Source of the DNA: Fusibacter tunisiensis
Lineage (GTDB): Bacteria > Bacillota > Clostridia > Peptostreptococcales > Acidaminobacteraceae
DNA length: 64,000 nt
Assembly: GCF_016908355.1 (NCBI RefSeq)
Contig: NZ_JAFBDT010000005.1
Location: 62,001 to 126,000 of the forward strand
Direction of reading: 5' to 3'
In this document: positions 27,387-36,418 of the stretch, piece by piece
Layout of the letters: each line of letters begins with the position of its first letter
Numbering within the stretch: the stretch's first letter is position 1
Translations under genes and position numbers: made by a program
Notes under the pieces: model-generated
What the model was told of the DNA's origin: nothing
What the model saw: only the letters and a program-made list of their open reading frames with translations
Database searches by the model: none

Positions 27387-29327
27387 TTAATCTTTCTTAT
27401 AAAATTCGCATTCATAACCATCGGTATCAAGAAGCAATCCCTTTGCCCAGGGAGGGACTCTACTCATCTGTTGGCATACCCTATCAAGTGACATGCTAGG
27501 GTCCGCCTCAATAATAACTTCATCATGCACATGAGCCACAATGCGGTAAGAACTTAGTGTCTTTATGGCATACATCAATAAATCACGAGAGATTGCTTGG
27601 ACAATATTTTCTACAAACTTAGGCCCATAGCTTTCAAGTCGATCCCATTTCTTTGTAGCTCCGACGCCTTCGTAAGTGACTGATTCACCACCGAAGATGT
27701 TTTCACCAATCTGAGGTTTAACATAGGCAAGTTGCCTACCAGAAGGAAGATCGATAAAGAGCATTCCACTCCTGCAATGAAACTTGATGTTTTGAATTTC
27801 TTGAGACTGCTTTTCCTTGATACACTTCTTAGCTGCTCTATCCACATCCCACCAGAATTTTACGATGTATGGATTCGCCTGCCTCCAGGCATTAACCAGG
27901 GGTTTTAATTCTTCCTTCTCAAGGCCCATCTCCAGTGCGCCCATAGCCTTTAAGGCTCCCACTGATCCACCATAACCTAGGGCCAGTTCTGCGATCTTTC
28001 CTTTCTGCCTTAAATGCCCATTCACACCATGCTTTTCTACCGGGACATTAAACATCTGTGATGCGGATGCACAATAAATGTCACCGCCGCTTGCAAATAC
28101 TTCACTTCTCCAATCTTCACCTGCAAGCCATGACAGCACACGAGCCTCAATGGCAGAAAAGTCAGCAACTATAAACTTACAGCCTTTCTTTGGCACAAAA
28201 GCTGTCCGAATAAGCTGTGAAAGAGTATCTGGTATATCTTCATAAAGCATTTCGAGGACTTCAGAATCACCGCTCTTTACTAATGCTCGAGCTTCTTTTA
28301 AATCCAGCATATGGTTTTGTGGCAGGTTCTGCAGCTGCACTATTTTTGAGCTGAAGCGTCCTGTCCGATTGGCACCTAGAAAAGTAAACATGCCACGAAT
28401 CCTGCCATCACTGCAGACTGCATTTTCCATTGCCGTGTATTTCTTCACAGATGATTTTGCAAGCTGCTGACGGAGTTTAAGCACTTCAGCTAAATGCTCT
28501 GGTGCTTCCTTCAATAGTTCTGCCACAGCCTTTTTCCCGAGGGTATCTGTTTCTAGACCATTATCAGCCAGCCAGTCTTTCATCTGCTGTACTGAGTTGG
28601 GGTTATCAAGTTCTGTTATTTCCTGCATCTGATCCATTAGCTTGGTGTGTGAAATCTCATCCATAGCGATAGCCTGCTTTACGAAGTCCATGTCTACCTT
28701 GATGCCTCGATCATTGATTTCCTGGTCAAGATGGTACTCATGCCATATTTCATCCGGGACAGGAAACTTACTAAGCCTCTTTTGTATCTCAATTTCCGTT
28801 TCAACATCTCGCTTGTTATAGTCCTTAAAACTCTGCCATTTCTCCTCATCGTCACCTGGCAGATTACGAGTTCTTCCACCGTTTGTTTTCGTAGGCGTAC
28901 ACGGTACACAAAAATATCTAATAAGATCTTTACCTTCTGTCAGCTTCTGCTTTTCAAGACCAAGGACTGCACCCACACCTACTAAGGATAAGGGAAGCCC
29001 CATATAGGCAGACCATACCATTGAGCATTTCCATGAGGATGGATTTAGATATTCTCCACATGGATGTCCAAGATATCTGGATAGACAGACACGCTCAAAC
29101 TGAGCATTAAAAGCCCACTTAGTTACTTTTTCATCGGTCAAGGCATCCAGTATGATCTGTGGTATCTTTTCACCTTTAGCAAGATCAACCACCATCACCT
29201 CTCCACCGTCAACAGAATAACCAAAGAGCAGTATTTCAAAATCATGGCTTTCGCAGTATCTGTAAATTCCAGATTTTGGCAGATTCACTGAAGAATAAGT
29301 TTCTAAATCTATACTAATAGACTTCAT
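27387..29327 (-). CDS. Phage DNA polymerase I (family A) with 3'-5' exonuclease domain
   Basis: 646 aa. The N-terminal exonuclease has SIDLETYS (first catalytic D and E) at about residue 6. The polymerase domain has motif A IVADFSAIEARVLSWL near 398, motif B RQKGKIAELALGYG near 450, and motif C HVHDEVI near 610. It replicates phage DNA. The 5' end overlaps the HNH gene by 14 bp. In related phages it is followed by the VapE primase gene; here a recombinase operon follows instead. Confidence 0.95.
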   Translation of the reverse strand: MKSISIDLETYSSVNLPKSGIYRYCESHDFEILLFGYSVDGGEVMVVDLAKGEKIPQIILDALTDEKVTKWAFNAQFERVCLSRYLGHPCGEYLNPSSWKCSMVWSAYMGLPLSLVGVGAVLGLEKQKLTEGKDLIRYFCVPCTPTKTNGGRTRNLPGDDEEKWQSFKDYNKRDVETEIEIQKRLSKFPVPDEIWHEYHLDQEINDRGIKVDMDFVKQAIAMDEISHTKLMDQMQEITELDNPNSVQQMKDWLADNGLETDTLGKKAVAELLKEAPEHLAEVLKLRQQLAKSSVKKYTAMENAVCSDGRIRGMFTFLGANRTGRFSSKIVQLQNLPQNHMLDLKEARALVKSGDSEVLEMLYEDIPDTLSQLIRTAFVPKKGCKFIVADFSAIEARVLSWLAGEDWRSEVFASGGDIYCASASQMFNVPVEKHGVNGHLRQKGKIAELALGYGGSVGALKAMGALEMGLEKEELKPLVNAWRQANPYIVKFWWDVDRAAKKCIKEKQSQEIQNIKFHCRSGMLFIDLPSGRQLAYVKPQIGENIFGGESVTYEGVGATKKWDRLESYGPKFVENIVQAISRDLLMYAIKTLSSYRIVAHVHDEVIIEADPSMSLDRVCQQMSRVPPWAKGLLLDTDGYECEFYKKD

Positions 29328-29832
29328 TTTCCATTAACCTCTTCTCTTCTTTATTTCTGACACTAATTGCTGTATCTAAATCTTTAAACCAACCAAGATA
29401 TCTGCGACACTTATTATATGAAATAGAAACTTGGTAACCTCCAGTATGTTTTGAAACTCCTGGTTTCCCAGTTTTGTTATCACATCGTATTGGCCTACGA
29501 AAATCGACTTTGCCATTACTATAAGCATGTTTAAAATTCTTTTCTCTAGTAGACCATTCTAGATTTGACACATGATTATTTTGTTTATCAAGATCTTTGT
29601 GATTCACTTCATATTCGTCGGTTTTAGGTTGTGGCAAAAAACAATCCGCAACTAACCTGTGAATGTAAAAACGTTGTTTTATTCCCCTATAACTCAAAGT
29701 AATGCCTTGATAACCGCGACCAGAAGTTTTAGGAGTTAATATACGTTCATGAAAATGAGAATAAACTCTTCCATAATTACTTACTAGATAGCGCCCCTCA
29801 TATCCGGGTATGTCTTTCCATATCTCATCCAT
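29314..29832 (-). CDS. NUMOD4/HNH homing-type endonuclease
   Basis: 172 aa. An N-terminal NUMOD4 motif (WKDIPGYEGRYLVSNYGRV) is followed by an HNH core (EVNHKDLDKQNNHVSNLEW), then an AP2-like DNA-binding tail (GVSKHTGGYQVSISYNKCRR, YLGWF). This is the architecture of free-standing phage homing endonucleases. It lies between DUF2815 and polA, and its 3' end overlaps the polA start. It probably invaded the early operon. Confidence 0.92.
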   Translation of the reverse strand: MDEIWKDIPGYEGRYLVSNYGRVYSHFHERILTPKTSGRGYQGITLSYRGIKQRFYIHRLVADCFLPQPKTDEYEVNHKDLDKQNNHVSNLEWSTREKNFKHAYSNGKVDFRRPIRCDNKTGKPGVSKHTGGYQVSISYNKCRRYLGWFKDLDTAISVRNKEEKRLMENEVY

Positions 29833-29903
29833 TCAATGCACCTCCTTGCAAAAAAGAAGGTGGCAGAGGAAATACCCCCACCACTGTCAATTGGCCTTTT
29901 CTA

Positions 29904-30455
29904 TTAGGCAAGGAAGTCATCTTCTGCAAGAGTTGTAAAATCATCTGCTGCAGAACTCTTTCCACCAAGAAGCTCGCCATCTTTAATCTTTTGAATGTTG
30001 CCAAGTCCGCAAGCCACACCTTTATTTCCGTTGGAATTGAAGGAGAAAAAATTTAGAGAAACCCTTGCAAAGCAGCCGCTGTACACCTCACCACGATCCA
30101 TGATTGGCTTTACGCTCTTGTCCACAATCTGTGGTGGGGTTTTGCTGTTGGCATTGATAAAATAATGCCCTTTATATGCCTCGTCATCGCGCTCCACATC
30201 CCCATCACGCAGAGGAATTTTTATAGCAGCCTTGTTGGGCTTCTTTCCACCAAACTTAGCGATGCCTTCTTCAATAGCAGCATCAATAGCAGCATTTACT
30301 GCGTTAATGGTTTCTGTATCGTCCTTTGGAATGAGTACAGATACGCTGTATTTTTCAGCACCACCGTTGACGGAAACCGGCTCCCAGCCGTGGAAGTAAG
30401 AAAGTCTTGTGTTCACACCTGTAATAACCTTAGTTCTATTCGTATTGTTTTTCAT
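29904..30455 (-). CDS. DUF2815 phage protein (probable ssDNA-binding protein)
   Basis: 183 aa from ATG 30455 (GGAGG about 9 bases upstream; the frame is open to 30464). VITGVNTRLSYFHGWEP and KYSVSVLIPKDD open the family; the acidic C-terminus (AADDFTTLAEDDFLA) is like the tails of ssDNA-binding proteins. DUF2815 sits in a conserved early cassette with DUF2800 and PolA, consistent with recombination or replication. Confidence 0.9.
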   Translation of the reverse strand: MKNNTNRTKVITGVNTRLSYFHGWEPVSVNGGAEKYSVSVLIPKDDTETINAVNAAIDAAIEEGIAKFGGKKPNKAAIKIPLRDGDVERDDEAYKGHYFINANSKTPPQIVDKSVKPIMDRGEVYSGCFARVSLNFFSFNSNGNKGVACGLGNIQKIKDGELLGGKSSAADDFTTLAEDDFLA

Positions 30456-30460
30456 AATGA

Positions 30461-31597
30461 TCAATCCTCCATAATTTCTTTAAATTCGTTTTTTGCGTTC
30501 GTTACGTTCATAGCCACTCTTTTATCTGTTTTAGGAACAAGCGTTGGCTTTCCTGGTGGTTTTACTATGAGGCTTCCTAAGATTTCCTCAAATTTGGTTT
30601 TGCCCATCAGTTTCTGCATCTCTGTCAAAGGAATAAGGCTCTTACGGTAAATATCCTTATATCCGCTTTCTACAGCTCTTTCCGCTACAGCATCTTCATC
30701 TTTGTACTTGCGAATTGAGCGACCTTCCACAACTTTAAAACCACTCCACTCTTTTCCGTGGTTAACTGCTGCATCTGTGGCATAAGCAGTTATTTCACCC
30801 GCCCACTTCGTAAGATCTGGAATAATCATTAGAATTTCCTCAATCTCACTATCTGTAAGCAGTGGTGGCATCTTAAACTCCTTCTGGGCCAGTTTGAGTT
30901 TTTCATCAGCCCTTGCACGGCATCTAGTAGATGCTCTGCAGAAAGTACACCACGGGCCAGGGATATATTCACCTTCCCCTTGATAGGCTTTTGCTGCCTT
31001 AGGTTTTAGTTCTTCTTCTGCCCAGGCTTTAAGTTCTTCTACCGGAACAGTCCAGGTGCTGACGTTTTCTCTTCGCGGCTGAAATATTGTCATTGATACT
31101 TCTTTGATGTCGTAGAGACTGTCATAGATTTCAAGAGCTCCTAATGCATAGAGTTTCATCTGCGGATTGTTTTCTGCGTCCACAAGGACTCCAATTCCGT
31201 ATTTGAAATCCACTATGTGAAGCTTGTCATCTGAAATGATTACACAATCTCCTGTCCCAAATCCATCTGGCACATAACAGGAGAAATCAAGACGTTGTTC
31301 AATAAGAACGATAGGGTCTGTACAGGACTTTCTTGCAAGTTCTACCTGTTCCATGATGAAGGCAACATAGTCATCTGTGCATTCTTCCATTTCATCTGAA
31401 TCATACTCTGACACGGGCCTCTTACTTCTGATGTGGAGAGCCTTTTTCAGTTTGTGTTCTGAGAGTTCATGTGCTGCAGTACCCGCTTTTGCCGCCTCTC
31501 CACTTGTGTTTTCAAACTCAAGTTCAAGCCTTGCAGATGGCAAACAGTGAAGCCACCTGTGTGAAGAAGATGCAGATAATATTGCGTGATTACCCAT
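30461..31597 (-). CDS. DUF2800 phage protein (RecB/Cas4-like nuclease)
   Basis: 378 aa. HAILSASSSHRWLHCLPSAR is the family start. The nuclease-like core has GTGDCVIISDDKLHIVDFKY (D and D-x-K) near 125, and four cysteines (CTFCRAST.. and upstream) near 228-234 could hold an iron-sulfur cluster, as in Cas4/AddB nucleases. Likely a replication- or recombination-linked exonuclease. Its stop lies 5 bp before the DUF2815 start, so the two are coupled. Confidence 0.92.
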   Translation of the reverse strand: MGNHAILSASSSHRWLHCLPSARLELEFENTSGEAAKAGTAAHELSEHKLKKALHIRSKRPVSEYDSDEMEECTDDYVAFIMEQVELARKSCTDPIVLIEQRLDFSCYVPDGFGTGDCVIISDDKLHIVDFKYGIGVLVDAENNPQMKLYALGALEIYDSLYDIKEVSMTIFQPRRENVSTWTVPVEELKAWAEEELKPKAAKAYQGEGEYIPGPWCTFCRASTRCRARADEKLKLAQKEFKMPPLLTDSEIEEILMIIPDLTKWAGEITAYATDAAVNHGKEWSGFKVVEGRSIRKYKDEDAVAERAVESGYKDIYRKSLIPLTEMQKLMGKTKFEEILGSLIVKPPGKPTLVPKTDKRVAMNVTNAKNEFKEIMED

Positions 31598-31913
31598 TGC
31601 CTAGAACCTCCGCATCTTTCAAGATGTCAGCATAGTAAGCCTTGTCAACAGCACTTAACTTATCCGCACCATACTTTCCGATAATCTCTCGCACCTGCGC
31701 AGTAAAACCAAGCTGGCTTTTTTCAGCAAGGACCATACGCACTTTTTCAAGTGGGATATCAGGTTCTTTTGCTGGTTCTGTCTTTGTGACAGGCGCTTCT
31801 TCAGGCGCAGCATCATTTTCTGTCATTGTCTTACAAACTACTTCTATGCTGTCTGCAAGGCTTCGCATATCATTTACCACATCAAACAGTAACTTTACTT
31901 TGCTCAAGTTCAT
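31590..31913 (-). CDS. Small early phage protein (often labelled rrp5-like)
   Basis: About 107 aa. LSKVKLLFDVVNDMRSLADS is a helical opening; a Pro/Glu-rich linker leads to a C-terminal helical module (LAEKSQLGFTAQVREIIGKY). Similar phage proteins are named rRNA biogenesis protein rrp5 in databases without good reason. The start is either ATG 31913 (SD only 2-3 bases away) or a TTG two codons later with better spacing. It overlaps DUF2800 by 8 bp. Confidence 0.7.
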   Translation of the reverse strand: MNLSKVKLLFDVVNDMRSLADSIEVVCKTMTENDAAPEEAPVTKTEPAKEPDIPLEKVRMVLAEKSQLGFTAQVREIIGKYGADKLSAVDKAYYADILKDAEVLGNG

Positions 31914-32100
31914 TTCCTCCTTTCCTAGTCTCACAGATGGCAAGTTCCTGGACGCTATCTCCAGGAATCAGAATTGTTACACGCTGTTTATCTCCAAGGA
32001 GGAAACGTAGAATGCGCTCCCTTACGGTGACATTACGGCAAGTAACGATTCCGCCTGTCTGTGGCATTTTTGAAACACTGATCTTCAGGTTGTGTTTCAT
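31882..32100 (-). CDS. Small early phage protein, first gene of the early operon
   Basis: 72 aa from ATG 32100 (GAGGTG 6 bases upstream; the open frame reaches 32127). HNLKISVSKMPQTGGIVTCR, then a helix and RFLLGDKQRVTILIPGDSV, recurs in Clostridia phages. Function unknown. Its 3' end overlaps the next gene by 32 bp. Confidence 0.75.
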   Translation of the reverse strand: MKHNLKISVSKMPQTGGIVTCRNVTVRERILRFLLGDKQRVTILIPGDSVQELAICETRKGGNELEQSKVTV

Positions 32101-32137
32101 ATCCATCACCTCTTTCTGAAAGGTCATTATTTGTGCC

Positions 32138-32181
32138 CCTCTATCTGGTAGCCGTGGGAAGGATGGAAATCTGACGGTTTT
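32138..32181 (-). repeat. Imperfect direct repeat A upstream of the early operon
   Basis: Partner of repeat B at 27341-27384. It lies between the lysis terminator and the first early gene, in the likely leader or promoter region of the early operon. Confidence 0.55.
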
Positions 32182-32191
32182 GTGAAATTAC

Positions 32192-32233
32192 AAAAAAATA
32201 ATGCCCTCAGAAGTTTTAAACCTCCAAGGGCAT
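32192..32233 (-). terminator. Late operon terminator after the amidase gene
   Basis: ATGCCCT/AGGGCAT stem (32201-32233) followed on the minus strand by ATTATTTTTTTG. It ends transcription 10 bp past the amidase stop. Confidence 0.9.
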
Positions 32234-32242
32234 AGTGCTTAC

Positions 32243-32932
32243 TTATTCGATTTTAATAAAGGCATCCGTAAAGCCTGCAGCTTTTACTCTGGCCAGCATA
32301 GCGTCCGCATTAGACTTAACACTGTAGGCACCGACCTGAACTCGGTAAAGCTTTTTAGTTGGTGGAGCAGTAACCGTCAGTAGCTTTTTAACATCAGTCC
32401 TGAAAGTATCCATACTCTTGCCGTGCTTAGAAAACCAGTGCTTAGGGTCTCCGTGATTACTGGCGATTTTCTTCTGATAACCTTCGTAGTGGCCAATGAT
32501 GTCCTTCTCCGTCAAGTCATAGAGTTTACAAAGATGTGCGCAAAGCTCTGTGGCTTCTTTGTAGATCGCGTTGAAGTAGGCTGCATCGGACAGGTTGTCT
32601 TCACAGATTTCAAATCCGATATGACTATTGTTGGCATCACCACCTGCATGCCAGCCTCTATGATCCCAGGGTAGTGTCTGATAAGTAGCGACAGCACCAC
32701 TTTTAAGTTTCCCAATAAATGCATGGGCACAAACTTGTCTGCCGCTGGGTCTATGCTGATTCCAGTGATTGTTGTACTGGTTTTCTCCCAAGATGCCATC
32801 ATCTGGACCAACGTATCTACGAAGATAGGGATTGTTAGCCCCAGTGCTGTGGACCATGATGCCTTTTGGTTTGATTTTCCTACCTACTTTATAGCATTCA
32901 TTTTCTGTAAGAATGAGTTTTTTTCGGTTCAT
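32243..32932 (-). CDS. Endolysin: N-acetylmuramoyl-L-alanine amidase with SPOR domain
   Basis: 229 aa. The amidase_2 fold spans about 20-160, with zinc ligands in MVHSTGANN, DHRGWHAGG and GDPKHWF. A C-terminal SPOR-like domain (about 192-229, YRVQVGAYSVKSNADAMLAR) binds peptidoglycan. It cuts the bond between muramic acid and the stem peptide at the end of infection. It lies 27 bp downstream of the holin gene. Confidence 0.95.
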   Translation of the reverse strand: MNRKKLILTENECYKVGRKIKPKGIMVHSTGANNPYLRRYVGPDDGILGENQYNNHWNQHRPSGRQVCAHAFIGKLKSGAVATYQTLPWDHRGWHAGGDANNSHIGFEICEDNLSDAAYFNAIYKEATELCAHLCKLYDLTEKDIIGHYEGYQKKIASNHGDPKHWFSKHGKSMDTFRTDVKKLLTVTAPPTKKLYRVQVGAYSVKSNADAMLARVKAAGFTDAFIKIE

Positions 32933-32959
32933 TATTCTCCTCCCTCAAGATTCCACACA

Positions 32960-33376
32960 TTACTTTGTTCCATCCTTATCGCCACCGTCTTTTAGCTGTT
33001 CAAGAATCTCTCTTAGTTTCTCAGGTACAGGAAGCCCGATTCTTGTTGAGTTTTCTATGATGCTGATTCCTTCATTGGACAGATAAAAGAAGATAACTGC
33101 GGTTCTGATGACACCACCATCTCCGATAATGTTCTGATCAATAATGTGGGCAATGCCTACAAGGGAGAAGATCACTACTTTCTTGAAAATGCCCCGAGCA
33201 CCTACATCACTTGAAAGATGCTTTTCTAAAATGGCGCACATCACTCCAAGAATATAGTCAATCACCACAAAGGCAATCAGGGCATATAAAAATCCATCGT
33301 AACCTCCTAGAAACCAGCCAAGCCAACCACCAATGGCTGCAAAAGCCATTTGAATAAAAGTCCAAATATCTCTCAT
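32960..33376 (-). CDS. Phage holin (TcdE/UtxA family)
   Basis: 138 aa with three or four hydrophobic segments (MAFAAIGGWLGWFLGGYDG, LYALIAFVVIDYILGVMCAI, FSLVGIAHIIDQNI). The motif VIDYILGVM..I is typical of the family. It forms the membrane holes that release endolysin. SD GAGGAAATTAC before ATG 33376. Confidence 0.92.
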   Translation of the reverse strand: MRDIWTFIQMAFAAIGGWLGWFLGGYDGFLYALIAFVVIDYILGVMCAILEKHLSSDVGARGIFKKVVIFSLVGIAHIIDQNIIGDGGVIRTAVIFFYLSNEGISIIENSTRIGLPVPEKLREILEQLKDGGDKDGTK

Positions 33377-33404
33377 GTAATTTCCTCGCTTTCATTTTTG
33401 TGTA

Positions 33405-33431
33405 TAAAAAAATGCCCTATTTATAAGGCAT
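33405..33431 (-). terminator. Terminator between tail genes and lysis cassette
   Basis: ATGCC/GGCAT arms (33412-33431) followed on the minus strand by TTTTTTTATAC, directly after the 33438 stop. Confidence 0.65.
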
Positions 33432-33437
33432 CAGTTC

Positions 33438-34793
33438 TTATTCATAAACCCTGCTACTGCTAGTTTTATCTTTTGTTATCTTTCCGATGTAGTCACTAAG
33501 TCTTCCTTTTCCAATTCTTCCTCCGCTGTCCACTGTAAAATCAGTGTAGAATCCGTCCTTCCCAAACCTGTGAGTTATTTCAGTTATGAGTCCAAGGTTA
33601 GAAGAACCTTTATCACTAACAATTACTGCTTCGTCTCCAAGTATAAGTTGTGGTCTGAATGGCCCAGTGAAACTCTCGATCTTACCAACATACTGAAGGC
33701 TTAGAGCTATCTGGTTTGCATAGTTTTCTGCATCGGTTAGTGAGGTTCCTTCAGGCACATTCACATACAGAGTTTTATTAGCCTGTAAATTCCAGCCGGT
33801 ATAGGTTTCAACATCCCTATAGACCTTAAGAGAGAAGTTTTGGTTGTGGACGCATACACGTCTATAGGCTTCCTGGTCATCTCTAACGATGCTTCTTGTG
33901 AAAATGTCCTTATCTCTATAAAAGGTATAGGTGGTATTTCTTGTAAAGCCAGCATAGTTTGAAGATCCAATTACTACCGTTCCATCTACAAGTTCTTTTA
34001 CTTGCCACCCATCCAGAGCCTTTAGAATCTCCATGATCCCTTCAAGACAGCTCATGTTCGCATCAAATTGATAGCCTGCATAAGTGCTGGTGTTTTCTAC
34101 AAGCATCTCATCTGAGCTTATGTTTGCCCGAAACAGTATATCCTTCAAAATCTCATGGAGAACCATGTAGGGATATGAGTTCTCCTCATCAAAGCTTTGA
34201 TCCCCTAGGGCTTTTCCGATTATGTTTCTACCATCCACACTGATAGCTTCAGATAGAAGAGAAAAATTGCTTCGATCCACATAGAATACTCCCATTGGGT
34301 AAGGTTCACTATCTCCCATAACAAGTTCAAACTCCACTTTGCTTCCTGGAGATAGAAGGCTTGATTCTTCAGATATGGCCACATTACCTTCATACTCAGG
34401 ATTTTCATTCATAGGATTATCAAGGCCTAAGGTAAAGGAGGCGATAGGGGTATCCATAGAATGCTTAATTGAACCACTTTTAAGGTATCGCTCCATCTCA
34501 AAAGCAAACTCATAGATTAATAGCTTATGGGTATCAGAGGTTCTATAGCTTCCCACAACACCAAATCCCTGAAGAATTTGAAGCTCTAGCTGCTTGATTG
34601 TAACATCAGGACTGATCTTTATAGGAGAGAGCCAGGTGGGAGAGCTATACTCCCCGTTTAATTTCTCAGAAGGCTTTCCATAAAGTTCCTCACCTGTGAG
34701 ATAAAAGAGCTGTCCTTCTGTCTTTGGAAACTGAAGAAAGTCAGGATATTTTCCCTGACCCACTATTCCCGTTGTAGAGAAAACAAGTTCCAT
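33438..34793 (-). CDS. Phage tail/baseplate hub protein (XkdQ-like)
   Basis: 451 aa. The central part (about 100-330) alternates beta strands and includes KVEFELVMGDSEPYPMGVFY and a block on local basis functions (MEILKALDGWQVKELVDGTV). The C-terminus has LILGDEAVIVSDKGSSNLGL and ITEITHRFGKDGFYTDFTV, like the domain ends of XkdQ/gp44-type hub proteins. Structural role at the tail tip. It is the last gene before the lysis cassette. Confidence 0.7.
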   Translation of the reverse strand: MELVFSTTGIVGQGKYPDFLQFPKTEGQLFYLTGEELYGKPSEKLNGEYSSPTWLSPIKISPDVTIKQLELQILQGFGVVGSYRTSDTHKLLIYEFAFEMERYLKSGSIKHSMDTPIASFTLGLDNPMNENPEYEGNVAISEESSLLSPGSKVEFELVMGDSEPYPMGVFYVDRSNFSLLSEAISVDGRNIIGKALGDQSFDEENSYPYMVLHEILKDILFRANISSDEMLVENTSTYAGYQFDANMSCLEGIMEILKALDGWQVKELVDGTVVIGSSNYAGFTRNTTYTFYRDKDIFTRSIVRDDQEAYRRVCVHNQNFSLKVYRDVETYTGWNLQANKTLYVNVPEGTSLTDAENYANQIALSLQYVGKIESFTGPFRPQLILGDEAVIVSDKGSSNLGLITEITHRFGKDGFYTDFTVDSGGRIGKGRLSDYIGKITKDKTSSSRVYE

Positions 34794-34937
34794 CTAATCA
34801 CCTACTTCATCCTTATCCTCTGAAAGCTCAAGCTTAAGTTCATGTCTTTTACCGCATTTAATGCAGACCACATAGTCTCTAATGGTCTCATAGTAAAACT
34901 CCTGACCACATTCACATTTTATGTTTCCTTTCTTCAT
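34794..34937 (-). CDS. 47-aa zinc-ribbon protein
   Basis: ATG 34937 follows GAAAGGAAACATAAA-type A-rich sequence and ends at 34794, one base from the next start. Four cysteines in two pairs (IKCECGQ and VCIKCGK) predict a single zinc-bound ribbon; the acidic tail ends DEVGD. It lies between tail genes. It may be a small structural or regulatory protein, function unknown. Confidence 0.7.
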   Translation of the reverse strand: MKKGNIKCECGQEFYYETIRDYVVCIKCGKRHELKLELSEDKDEVGD

Positions 34938-36407
34938 CTAGATCCCCTCCCCAAGTACTAAAACAGCCTCGGCATTAAGAAGATAATTGGTACCCTTAGG
35001 TATCTCGTTGATATGGTGTCTTTTGATGAGCACGATATCTCCTTCTTGTAGAACTGTTGTGTTAAACTTCATCATTGGAAGCAGGTAGCTTTGCCAATCG
35101 AAGAACTCCATGCTTCCATAGCCTTCTGTAATGTAGCAGTTAATTCTCAAATACTTCTGAGTGGTGTTGATATGGATATATCTATAGGTAGTTTCATTGG
35201 AACCATATCCCAATCCGGTAACGTAATTGACCCATGCATCTTCAGAGTTATCCTTTGTTGCAAAATCATAGTAGCTTCTGGCATACCCTTGCCTTGTCCT
35301 AAAGCTGATAACAAAATTAAAGCCTTCCTCTGAATAAAGCTCAACCATCCCGCATTGTCTCGTACTACTGATTGTCCCGGTGTGGAAGTAATGATTATTA
35401 ATAACTTCAGTCCATTTTGCATAAGATGTTGGAATAACTAGAACATCAAGAAAACTAAATTCTTCGCTTGTATAGTTAAAGTCGCCAAACTCGGTAAAGT
35501 AGTGGTCTGTGATCACATTGCCATTTACCTTGACTTCTTCAATATCAGTGGTCTTAAAGTTTAGAAACAGCTTGTTGGCTGCGGCTTCCTCCGCAGAAAC
35601 CATATACTCATAATACATATCTCCATCAAAGGTCACAGGCAGTGATCCAACACCTGTCCATATCAGCCTATCCACTGGGATGTCCAGTTTCCTGTCCTTA
35701 AAAGTCTTTCCAAAATATCTGCTGCCCGTAGCCTCGATTCCAAGAACTGCATAATTGCTGAACTGACAATTTAATTTTCTTGTTCTCGCTACGGCATCTG
35801 TGGTAGCTGTGGCACTCATGCCAACATTGGGCTGGCATAGATATTTGCTGGTTGATATGGCCAAGGTGTTAGAGGGTACACTTCCTGCACCAGCCAGGTA
35901 GTCTCTAAGTGTCGTATACCATTCACCACCATCTGAAAATTCATCAAACTCAACAAACACTGTGGCATAGATATCTATGATCCTTACCGGTGTCTTTTCT
36001 ATGGTAAGTTGATTTCCTTCGGCATCAGTTATCATGGCGTGGGTGTTAATGCTCGTTGTAGTCTCGCTGATACCAACTTCTGTGAGAATATTTCCGTTAA
36101 ACTCTGTCGCTTCAAGTCTTATGGACTTGGTCCATTTAGATACAGGAAATGCCCTGATCAGCTCTACGGTGGAGCATGGCTTATTGCCCACTCGGTTAAA
36201 AAGTGTGGTTCTGGTTGGATCCATGGTTCCACTACCAGTACCAAATACGATCTGGTCAAAGTAACTGCTAAAAGCCACAAGCCTGGTATAAATCCTATTG
36301 AGGACCATGTTTTCAGCCTGGCCTCTTAATTCCACTTCACCCGTCTCCACATTGGTTACTACAATGTCAAATCTATTATGAAACTTGGGTTTTATCTCTG
36401 CTCTCAT
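34938..36407 (-). CDS. Phage tail/baseplate structural protein
   Basis: 489 aa, beta-rich, no recognised catalytic motif. The opening KFHNRFDIVVTNVETGEVEL resembles upper-baseplate or receptor-binding proteins of Clostridia siphoviruses. It sits between the discoidin-domain protein and the hub gene, so a role in the tail tip or fibre is likely. The exact family is not recognised. Confidence 0.6.
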   Translation of the reverse strand: MRAEIKPKFHNRFDIVVTNVETGEVELRGQAENMVLNRIYTRLVAFSSYFDQIVFGTGSGTMDPTRTTLFNRVGNKPCSTVELIRAFPVSKWTKSIRLEATEFNGNILTEVGISETTTSINTHAMITDAEGNQLTIEKTPVRIIDIYATVFVEFDEFSDGGEWYTTLRDYLAGAGSVPSNTLAISTSKYLCQPNVGMSATATTDAVARTRKLNCQFSNYAVLGIEATGSRYFGKTFKDRKLDIPVDRLIWTGVGSLPVTFDGDMYYEYMVSAEEAAANKLFLNFKTTDIEEVKVNGNVITDHYFTEFGDFNYTSEEFSFLDVLVIPTSYAKWTEVINNHYFHTGTISSTRQCGMVELYSEEGFNFVISFRTRQGYARSYYDFATKDNSEDAWVNYVTGLGYGSNETTYRYIHINTTQKYLRINCYITEGYGSMEFFDWQSYLLPMMKFNTTVLQEGDIVLIKRHHINEIPKGTNYLLNAEAVLVLGEGI

Positions 36408-36418
36408 GCTTATTCCTC

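Noticed and set aside
29825-30019. Minus-strand 64-codon frame
   Set aside because: Alternate-frame shadow of the DUF2815 gene.
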